This document shows positions 1 to 6,303 of a stretch of DNA of 10,211 nt, piece after piece; positions within the stretch are counted from its first letter, which is position 1; each line of letters begins with the position of its first letter. Source of the DNA: CAYSHJ01 sp964589725 (lineage in GTDB: Bacteria > Planctomycetota > Planctomycetia > Planctomycetales > Planctomycetaceae). The notes under the pieces were generated by a model that was given only the letters and a program-made list of their open reading frames with translations, was not told the origin of the DNA and ran no database searches. The stretch lies in assembly GCA_964589725.1 (NCBI GenBank), contig CAZPUJ010000451.1, positions 1-10,211 of the forward strand. Reading direction: 5' to 3'. Position numbers and translations under genes: made by a program.

Positions 1-818
1 TGTGGCCCAAGGTTGAGGAAGCCATGGAGTCCCGCGAACGGACGCTGAACTCCTTTAAACGGGGCGACGAACTTCCCACAGGCGTGTTACAAATGGTGAA
101 GGTCTATTGCGCATCAAAGCGTCAGATATCCGTCGGCGACAAAATGGCCGGCCGCCACGGAAACAAGGGAGTTATTTCGAAGGTACTTCCACAGGAGGAT
201 ATGCCATTTCTGTCGGACGGTACGCCGGTTGACATCGTGCTCAATCCGCTGGGCGTACCAAGCCGCATGAATGTCGGCCAAATCCTCGAAACTCACCTCG
301 GTTGGGCAGCGGTCACGTTAGGCTTTCAGGCCTTGTGTCCAGTTTTCGACGGGGCTTCCGAAAGCGACATCATCACCGCGCTGACCGAAGCGGGCCTCCC
401 CGCAGACGGCAAGACTGTGCTATATGATGGCAGGACAGGTGACGCCTTCGAGCAAAAGGTCACGGTTGGTTACATCTATATGCTGAAACTTCATCATTTA
501 GTCGAAGACAAAGTCCATGCCCGGGCTACGGGACCGTATTCACTGATCACTCAACAGCCATTAGGTGGCAAGGCTCGATTTGGCGGACAAAGATTCGGAG
601 AAATGGAGGTGTGGGCTCTTGAAGCCTATGGGGCGGCCTATATCCTACAGGAGCTATTAACAGTCAAGAGTGACGACGTCGAAGGCAGAACGAAGATATA
701 CGAGTCGATGGTAAAGGGTGAAAACACTCTGGAAGCAGGCACACCCGCGAGTTTCGATGTCTTAACCAATGAAATTAGGGGGTTGGCTCTCAACATGCAG
801 TTGGAGAAGGTATCTTAA
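1..818 (+). CDS. rpoB: RNA polymerase beta subunit, C-terminal fragment
   Basis: This is the last 271 residues of the beta subunit; the 5' end lies outside the window and the frame is already open at base 3. Beta forms half of the active-site cleft of RNA polymerase in the cytoplasm. The fragment carries the near-invariant block GDKMAGRHGNKG, with its two active-centre lysines at bases 141-143 and 165-167 (equivalent to E. coli K1065 and K1073). The block NPLGVPSRMNVGQILETHLG follows. The C-terminal clamp-contact region (QPLGGKARFGGQRFGEMEVW, then ALEAYGAAYILQELLTVKSD) ends the protein close to the usual beta terminus, so the stop at 816-818 looks natural. The rifampicin-binding region is upstream and cannot be assessed. 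rpoC follows after about 115 bases, the common rpoBC arrangement, and co-transcription is likely. Identification is certain from the motifs. Confidence 0.98.
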   Translation, partial: WPKVEEAMESRERTLNSFKRGDELPTGVLQMVKVYCASKRQISVGDKMAGRHGNKGVISKVLPQEDMPFLSDGTPVDIVLNPLGVPSRMNVGQILETHLGWAAVTLGFQALCPVFDGASESDIITALTEAGLPADGKTVLYDGRTGDAFEQKVTVGYIYMLKLHHLVEDKVHARATGPYSLITQQPLGGKARFGGQRFGEMEVWALEAYGAAYILQELLTVKSDDVEGRTKIYESMVKGENTLEAGTPASFDVLTNEIRGLALNMQLEKVS

Positions 819-920
819 TCTCACATTTCCAAGGACTCTTCACTCTATTTGAACTTTGTGCAACGCCGTCACTTTCCAAAAAACGTGCAAGTCGTGTGAA
901 TTGCAATGTACTCCCGTAGC

Positions 921-933
921 ATGGGAAACCCAT
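921..933 (+). promoter_or_regulatory. Small perfect stem-loop abutting the rpoC start codon
   Basis: ATGGG-AAA-CCCAT forms a perfect 5-bp stem with a 3-base loop that ends on the base before the rpoC ATG at 934. It occupies the place where a Shine-Dalgarno would lie, and none is seen. It could modulate rpoC initiation, but a stem this short may be chance. Confidence 0.3.
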
Positions 934-3900
934 ATGAGTGAATCCGCAGTATATGATCGTGTCAATGACTTTTCCGCAGTGCAATTGAAACTTGCGAGCC
1001 CTCACGACATACGTAATTGGTCATTTGGAGAGGTCCGAAAGCCTGAGACAATCAATTATCGTACCTACCGCCCCGAACGTGACGGATTGTTTTGTGAGCG
1101 TATCTTCGGCCCGGAAAAGGATTGGGAATGCGCTTGTGGGAAATACCGTGGCATGAAGTACAAGGGCATGATTTGCGATCGCTGCGGCGTAAAAGTCACA
1201 CACAGCCGCGTTCGCCGTAAGCGCATGGGTCATATCGAACTCGCGGCCCCAGTCGTCCATATCTGGTTTTTCAAGTCAATGCCGAGCCGTCTTGGCGCGT
1301 TATTGAATTTAAAGACCACGAGTCTCGAGAAGGTGGTCTATTTTCAGGACTACGTCGTTCTGGAGCCCGGCGACACCCCCCTCCGACAAGGACAACTGCT
1401 CAGCGAAGAAGAGTTCCGAGACGCGAAGGCTAAGTATGGTGCGGCTACTTTCCAAGCCGACATGGGAGCCGAGGCTGTAAAAAAACTCTTGCTGCAGCTT
1501 GATTTGGATGGATTGTCGAAAAAGGTCCGTGGCGACCTCGGCGAAACTAATAGCCAGCAGAAGTGTAAGGACCTCATTAAACGGTTAAAGATCGTCGAGT
1601 CTTTACGAGATAGCGGCAATCGGCCCGAATGGATGGTGCTCGACGTCATCCCCGTCATACCTCCGGACTTACGGCCGCTCGTCTTACTTGATTCCGGGAA
1701 TTTTGCAACTAGCGATTTAAATGATCTCTACAGGCGTATTATAAATCGGAACAATCGACTTAAAAAACTCGTGGATCTGAACGCTCCAGAAGTTATTGTC
1801 CGCAACGAGAAGCGGATGCTTCAGCAATCCGTCGACGCGTTGTTCGACAACAATCGCTGCAAACGGCCGGTCCTCGGATCATCCAACCGTCCTTTGAAAT
1901 CCCTGACGGACATGATCAAGGGCAAACAGGGCCGCTTCCGTGAGAACTTGTTGGGCAAACGCGTAGATTATTCCGCGCGCAGTGTTATCGTCGTCGGTCC
2001 GGAATTGCTCCTCCATCAATGCGGACTACCCAAAAAAATTGCTCTTGAGTTGTTTCAGCCCTTCGTGATTCGGCGTCTCAAGGAACTGGGCCACGCCGAC
2101 ACAATAAAGAGCGCGAAGCGGATTCTCGAGCGCAAAGATGACAATGTCTGGGATATTTTGGACGAAGTGATTGCAAACCACCCCGTCCTTCTGAATCGAG
2201 CGCCCACGTTGCATCGCATGGGTATTCAGGCATTTGAACCCGTCCTTGTTGAAGGTAATGCAATCCGAATCCATCCTCTGGTTTGCAAGGGTTTCAATGC
2301 CGATTTCGACGGTGATCAGATGGCAGTACACCTACCCCTTTCCATTGAAGCGCAGGTCGAGGCCACTACCTTGATGATGTCTACCAATAATATTTTCAGC
2401 CCAGCAAATGGCGCGCCGATCATTAGTCCGTCCCAGGATATCGTGATGGGGTGTTATTATTTGACGTTCAGCCGCCATCGTCCCGATGCTCGAGTATTTT
2501 CTTTCGCATCCTTTTCCGAGGTGCATTTGGCGTTCGCCCAAGGTCGGCTGGACCGGCACGCGCAAATCAAATTGAGACTGCCGCGCGAGAAACGCGTCGT
2601 TGGAGAAGGTGCCGACACTCATCGGGCGGGAGTCGTCGTACTCACAACCCCTGGCCGAGTCATCTTCAACGACATCCTAGACAGCCGGATGGCATACTAT
2701 AATTTGACAATGAGAAGCAAAGATCTCTCGGCGGTCATCTCCGACTGTTATATCGAGTTAGGTCGACGAGCGACAATTGTCTTGTTGGACCGCTTGAAGG
2801 AGCTTGGCTTCAGGGAGTCGACGCGAAGTGGGCTGTCGTTTGGGGCCAGCGATTTGAAGACGGCACCCGACAAGGGCAAAATCATCGCTGACGCAGAAAC
2901 GGCTGTCGTTCGAGCCCAGAAGTTATATGATCGCGGAATTATCACGGACCAGGAGCGATATAACCAGGTATTGGATACATGGACCCACGCGAGGGAGAAG
3001 ATAACTATCTCGATGATGCACGAGCTCGAGCATGATGTACGCGACGATGGCGCATACATGAATCCCATCTATTTGATGGCGCATTCCGGCGCTCGCGGAG
3101 GTGTCGAACAGATTCGACAGCTCGCTGGCATGCGTGGACTTATGGCAAAACCGAGCGGCGAAATTATAGAAACACCGATTAAGGCTAACTTCCGTGAGGG
3201 TCTTTCGGTGCTTGAGTATTTTAGTTCTACTCACGGTGCCCGAAAAGGTTTGGCCGACACAGCCTTGAAGACGGCAGACAGTGGTTACTTGACGAGGAAG
3301 CTTGCCGACGTCTGCCAGAACGTCGTTGTCACGATGCCCGATTGTGGAACAACCAAGGGCATCACGAAAGGGGTCGTCTATCGCGGCGAGAAGGTGGAGG
3401 TGAGTCTCGCTGACGCTATTAGGGGACGTGTGAGTCGGACGAATATTGTCAATCCGATTACTGACGAAGTAATCGTCCGTGAAGCTGATTTGATTACAGT
3501 AGGCATCGCGCGCAAAATCGAGGAACTAGGAATTGAAAAAATACAGGTGCGAAGTCCCATGACGTGTGAGGCGACGCTAGGGATTTGCCGGTTGTGTTAC
3601 GGCATGGATCTGTCGACCGGCGCTTTGGTTGAAGACGGTCTGGCTGTGGGAATCATCGCGGCTCAGAGCATCGGTGAGCCAGGTACCCAGTTGACGATGC
3701 GGACGTGCCATATCGGCGGAGCGGCAAATGTTGAGGTTGAAGAAAGTGAAATTCGTGCTCGGCGTGTCGGCCGAGTTAAGTTCGCGCGCATCCGGAGTGT
3801 TGTCAACACAGATGGGAAGAACGTCGTGCTTGCGCGTAATGGAGAGATCATTATCGTCGACCCGAAGGATCGAGAACTCGAAAAATATACCGTACCTAAC

Positions 3901-5211
3901 GGCGCGGTGCTAATGGTGGCTGATGAGCAGGATGTGCAGGCAGGTCAGGTATTGTGTCAATGGGATCCCCATTCGGTGCCGATTCTGGCCGAGGTTGGCG
4001 GTCGGGTTCGTTTCGATGACTGCATCGAGGGCCAGTCTATCCGATCGGAAGTCGAGGCGAGTGGAAATGTTCGGAAGACTGTGATTGAGCATAAGGGAAA
4101 TTTGCATCCACAAGTCGTGCTTGAGGATTCGACCGGGAAGATTCTCGATTTTTATTATATGCCTGAGAGAGCAAGCATCGAAGTAGAGGAGGGGCAGCAC
4201 ATTGCGGCGGGAAGCATGTTGGCGAAGACCCCTCGGGAAAGTGGTGGCACACAAGATATCACCGGCGGCTTACCTCGAGTCACTGAGTTGTTCGAAGCTC
4301 GTAAGCCTAAGGATCCGGCGGTTGTCGCTGAAATTGATGGAGAGATTGATCTCGTTGCGGAAAAGAAGCGTGGTAAGCGCGTGATCATTATTCGCGGCAG
4401 CGATGGGAGCGAAAAAGAGCATATTATTCCCCACGGCAAGCAATTGATGGTGCATGCCAAAGACGTTGTAAGGGCCGGAGACGCGTTGGTACGCGGCCCT
4501 TTGGTGCCGCATGACATCCTGCGTGTTAGTGGCGTCGAAGCGGTCCAACAATATCTTTTGCATGAGATCCAAAACGTCTATCGGTCGCAGCGTGTGGATT
4601 TGGACGATAAGCACGTCGAGATTGTTGTGACTCAAATGCTTCGAAAAGTGCGTGTGACGGAGGTCGGAGATACAACTCTCTTGCCGGGGATTATCTTGGA
4701 CAAATTTGAATTCCGACGCATCAATCAGGAATTGGCACAATCGGTGAGAGTTGCTCAACCGGGCGACACGGAATTTGAGTGCAGCGATGTCGTGCCGATA
4801 AAGACGTTCAATGAGGTGAATGCCCAAATTGAAGCAGAAGGTGGTAAGCCGGCATCGCATTCGAAACCAAAGGCAGCGACAGCCGCGGATCAATTACTTG
4901 GTGTGACTAAGGCTGCTGTTCAGAGTGAGAGTTTTATCTCCGCGGCGAGCTTTCAAGAGACGACTAAGGTGTTGACGGAGGCGGCGATCGCCGGAAAAAT
5001 TGATCACTTGGTGGGCCTGAAGGAAAACGTTATCTTGGGGCACTTGATACCGGCTGGGACCGGTTTCAAGAATCACCAGCAGGCCGAAGTGCGTGTGCGA
5101 GCGGAGGCTTTACAGGAGTTGGCTGATGAGCGTGCGCGAATCATGGCTGCAAGAATGGAGTTGTTGAAAGAGGGCGGAGATATCAGTTCGCAGCAAGCTT
5201 CGCAGCTCTAG
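934..5211 (+). CDS. rpoC: RNA polymerase beta' subunit
   Basis: This is the full-length catalytic beta' subunit, 1425 aa (E. coli has 1407). In order it shows: N-terminal zinc finger C66, C68, C81, C84; active-site loop NADFDGD at 455-461, whose three aspartates hold the catalytic magnesium; the bridge-helix region from SGARGG (about 718) to about 800; a second zinc site C804, C878, C885, C888; trigger loop from AAQSIGEPGTQLTMRT (909-924), resuming at DITGGLPRVTELFEAR from 1108. About 170 residues lie between the trigger-loop halves, resembling the SI3 insertion of E. coli. The C-terminal ESFISAASFQETTKVLTEAA block is intact. I chose ATG 934 because family proteins begin near YDRxNDF. A TTG at 856 would add 26 residues without family support. 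No clear Shine-Dalgarno precedes 934. Oddity: residue 925 is Cys where Phe is expected. Confidence 0.98.
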   Translation: MSESAVYDRVNDFSAVQLKLASPHDIRNWSFGEVRKPETINYRTYRPERDGLFCERIFGPEKDWECACGKYRGMKYKGMICDRCGVKVTHSRVRRKRMGHIELAAPVVHIWFFKSMPSRLGALLNLKTTSLEKVVYFQDYVVLEPGDTPLRQGQLLSEEEFRDAKAKYGAATFQADMGAEAVKKLLLQLDLDGLSKKVRGDLGETNSQQKCKDLIKRLKIVESLRDSGNRPEWMVLDVIPVIPPDLRPLVLLDSGNFATSDLNDLYRRIINRNNRLKKLVDLNAPEVIVRNEKRMLQQSVDALFDNNRCKRPVLGSSNRPLKSLTDMIKGKQGRFRENLLGKRVDYSARSVIVVGPELLLHQCGLPKKIALELFQPFVIRRLKELGHADTIKSAKRILERKDDNVWDILDEVIANHPVLLNRAPTLHRMGIQAFEPVLVEGNAIRIHPLVCKGFNADFDGDQMAVHLPLSIEAQVEATTLMMSTNNIFSPANGAPIISPSQDIVMGCYYLTFSRHRPDARVFSFASFSEVHLAFAQGRLDRHAQIKLRLPREKRVVGEGADTHRAGVVVLTTPGRVIFNDILDSRMAYYNLTMRSKDLSAVISDCYIELGRRATIVLLDRLKELGFRESTRSGLSFGASDLKTAPDKGKIIADAETAVVRAQKLYDRGIITDQERYNQVLDTWTHAREKITISMMHELEHDVRDDGAYMNPIYLMAHSGARGGVEQIRQLAGMRGLMAKPSGEIIETPIKANFREGLSVLEYFSSTHGARKGLADTALKTADSGYLTRKLADVCQNVVVTMPDCGTTKGITKGVVYRGEKVEVSLADAIRGRVSRTNIVNPITDEVIVREADLITVGIARKIEELGIEKIQVRSPMTCEATLGICRLCYGMDLSTGALVEDGLAVGIIAAQSIGEPGTQLTMRTCHIGGAANVEVEESEIRARRVGRVKFARIRSVVNTDGKNVVLARNGEIIIVDPKDRELEKYTVPNGAVLMVADEQDVQAGQVLCQWDPHSVPILAEVGGRVRFDDCIEGQSIRSEVEASGNVRKTVIEHKGNLHPQVVLEDSTGKILDFYYMPERASIEVEEGQHIAAGSMLAKTPRESGGTQDITGGLPRVTELFEARKPKDPAVVAEIDGEIDLVAEKKRGKRVIIIRGSDGSEKEHIIPHGKQLMVHAKDVVRAGDALVRGPLVPHDILRVSGVEAVQQYLLHEIQNVYRSQRVDLDDKHVEIVVTQMLRKVRVTEVGDTTLLPGIILDKFEFRRINQELAQSVRVAQPGDTEFECSDVVPIKTFNEVNAQIEAEGGKPASHSKPKAATAADQLLGVTKAAVQSESFISAASFQETTKVLTEAAIAGKIDHLVGLKENVILGHLIPAGTGFKNHQQAEVRVRAEALQELADERARIMAARMELLKEGGDISSQQASQL

Positions 5212-5288
5212 CATGAAGTTGTTGTAGGGAGTGGTCGGAATCTCTAGGTGCCTCGATTAAAATCCCAAATAGTTTTGTGAGATAATGA

Positions 5289-5660
5289 ATGCCGACGATC
5301 AATCAACTGGTCCGAAAGCCACGGAAGCCCCAGCGATCTCGTTCGAAGACGCCAGTATTGGAGGGCTGTCCGCAGCGTCGTGGTGTTTGCCTGTTGGTCA
5401 AGACAGTGACACCCAAGAAGCCGAACTCAGCGTTACGTAAGGTGGCCAGAGTACGGCTGTCGAATGGGAAGGAGATTACGGCGTACATTCCCGGTGAAGG
5501 CCACAACCTTCAGGAACACTCTATCGTGTTGGTTCGTGGTGGTCGTGTTCGCGACTTACCGGGTATTCGTTACAAGATCGTACGCGGTGTGTTGGATACG
5601 CTGGGTGTTTCCAATCGCAAGCAGGCGCGAAGTCGTTATGGGGCAAAGCGTCCAAAGTGA
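5289..5660 (+). CDS. rpsL: 30S ribosomal protein S12
   Basis: S12 sits at the decoding centre of the small ribosomal subunit and helps control accuracy. The 123-aa product aligns without gaps to the 124-aa E. coli protein from Met1, which fixes the start at 5289. Key features are TPKKPNSALRK (41-51), containing Lys43, the GEGHNLQEHS block (69-78), and GGRVRDLPG (84-92) with Asp89, the residue methylthiolated by RimO in E. coli. Position 88, normally Lys, is Arg. Lys-to-Arg there (K87R in E. coli mature numbering, K88R in mycobacteria) is a known streptomycin-resistance substitution. The gene starts 77 bases after the rpoC stop, with only a weak GTGAG ribosome-binding candidate. It lies directly between rpoC and rpsG, so it is probably part of the same transcript. 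Confidence 0.98.
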   Translation: MPTINQLVRKPRKPQRSRSKTPVLEGCPQRRGVCLLVKTVTPKKPNSALRKVARVRLSNGKEITAYIPGEGHNLQEHSIVLVRGGRVRDLPGIRYKIVRGVLDTLGVSNRKQARSRYGAKRPK

Positions 5661-5697
5661 TTGCGAAAGCGCGGTGTTTGGTTAGGCAATCGCGCTT
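5659..5697 (+). promoter_or_regulatory. Competing inverted repeats in the rpsL-rpsG spacer
   Basis: Two helices can form in the 70-base spacer. GATTGC (5659-5664) pairs with GCAATC (5686-5691), and AAGCGCG (5667-5673) pairs with CGCGCTT (5691-5697). Their order interleaves and they share a base, with no linker to cross the first helix, so they are probably alternatives. No T run follows, so this is not a simple terminator. In E. coli the same spacer is the target of S7 autoregulation; whether this RNA binds S7 is unknown. Confidence 0.4.
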
Positions 5698-5715
5698 GGC
5701 AGAAGTGTTAAAACG

Positions 5716-5722
5716 GGGGGAG
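5716..5722 (+). promoter_or_regulatory. Shine-Dalgarno sequence of rpsG
   Basis: GGGGGAG lies eight bases before the ATG at 5731. It is the clearest ribosome-binding purine run among the operon genes here and supports the chosen start. rpoC and rpsL lack a comparable one. Confidence 0.7.
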
Positions 5723-5730
5723 ATCATTCG

Positions 5731-6204
5731 ATGGCAAAGCGGTTTACGGCAAGTGCAAAGCAATTGAAGCCAGATGCTCGGTTTGGCTCGGTGTTGGCTT
5801 CGAAGTTCATTAACTGTCTGATGCATGACGGTAAGAAGAGCGTTGCTCAGGCGGTTTTCTATTCGGCGATTGACATCGTCAAGAAGAAACTCCCCGAGGA
5901 AGACCCGCTGGGGGTCTTCTCGACTGCCCTTGAGAACGTGAAGCCGAGCATTGAGGTTCGTTCTCGACGAGTTGGTGGCGCGAATTACCAAGTACCGACT
6001 CCCGTGAATTCCAAGCGTCGACAGACCCTGGCGATCCGCTGGATACTGCTGGCCACTCGTGGCAAGAAGGGGCGTCCGATGGATGTGCGATTGGCCGAAG
6101 AGTTTGTCGCGGCGTTTAGGCGAGAAGGTACGGCGATGACGACACGGGAGAACGTACATCGTATGGCCGATGCGAACAAGGCGTTCGCTCACTTCGCGTG
6201 GTAG
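5731..6204 (+). CDS. rpsG: 30S ribosomal protein S7
   Basis: S7 nucleates assembly of the 30S head by binding the 3' major domain of 16S rRNA and lines the E site. The 157-aa product is normal in length. It shows LMHDGKKSVAQ (30-40), ALENVKPSIEVRSRRVGGAN (66-85), the RNA-binding beta-hairpin around YQVPTPV (86-92), RRQTLAIRWI (96-105), and the C-terminal signature ENVHRMADANKAFAHFAW (140-157). The start at 5731 is supported by a strong purine run, GGGGGAG at 5716-5722, eight bases upstream. In E. coli, S7 represses its own operon by binding the rpsL-rpsG intercistronic RNA. The 70-base spacer here also has inverted repeats, so similar control is possible but unproven. A strong stem-loop lies inside the coding region at 5895-5922. 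Confidence 0.98.
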   Translation: MAKRFTASAKQLKPDARFGSVLASKFINCLMHDGKKSVAQAVFYSAIDIVKKKLPEEDPLGVFSTALENVKPSIEVRSRRVGGANYQVPTPVNSKRRQTLAIRWILLATRGKKGRPMDVRLAEEFVAAFRREGTAMTTRENVHRMADANKAFAHFAW

Positions 6205-6222
6205 TTTAGGTTGGTATATGAC

Positions 6223-6270
6223 AGCGTGTGGGGGTCTGCTTCGTCGACTCCTACGCGCTTTTTGTCTTTT
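6223..6270 (+). terminator. Terminator- or attenuator-like stem-loop between rpsG and fusA
   Basis: AGCGTGTGGGGGTC (6223-6236) pairs with GACTCCTACGCGCT (6246-6259) over 14 consecutive positions around a 9-base loop (6237-6245). Eleven pairs are Watson-Crick and three are G-U in the + strand RNA (6227/6255, 6230/6252, 6233/6249). Directly after it comes TTTTTGTCTTTT (6259-6270). Stem plus U-rich tail is the form of an intrinsic terminator. It lies 18 bases after the rpsG stop and 33 bases before the fusA ATG, inside what should be one operon, so partial termination, attenuation or 3'-end processing is more likely than a full stop. The G-U pairs would be A-C mismatches in an antisense RNA, which argues for a function of the + strand transcript. 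Confidence 0.6.
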
Positions 6271-6294
6271 GTGGTGGTGCCAACACGGCTATAC

Positions 6295-6298
6295 GGAG
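6295..6298 (+). promoter_or_regulatory. Shine-Dalgarno sequence of fusA
   Basis: GGAG lies five bases before ATG 6304. This supports that start over the in-frame TTG at 6211, which would place the terminator-like stem inside the coding region. Confidence 0.6.
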
Positions 6299-6303
6299 CG
6301 GAT

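Noticed and set aside
856..933. A 26-residue N-terminal extension of RpoC from TTG 856, with four cysteines (C2, C11, C14, C18) that could suggest a metal site
   Set aside because: No ribosome-binding sequence at 856, and known RpoC proteins begin close to the YDRVNDF segment after ATG 934. The cysteines are probably chance.
4270..4893. 207-codon open frame on the minus strand opposite rpoC
   Set aside because: It sits fully opposite conserved RpoC sequence and shows no motif.
5225..5246. TAGGGA/TCTCTA repeat between rpoC and rpsL, considered as a terminator
   Set aside because: Six pairs including one G-U, a 10-base loop and no T run; likely chance.
5281..5286. GATAAT just before rpsL as a promoter -10 box
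   Set aside because: It lies three bases from the start codon with no matching -35 element; a transcript from there would have no useful leader.
5521..6192. 223-codon open frame on the minus strand opposite rpsL and rpsG
   Set aside because: It lies opposite two certain ribosomal protein genes and has no recognisable domain.
6211..6303. A 31-residue N-terminal extension of EF-G from TTG 6211
   Set aside because: The family N-terminus and a GGAG at 6295-6298 support ATG 6304, and the interval is occupied by the stem-loop and T-rich run.
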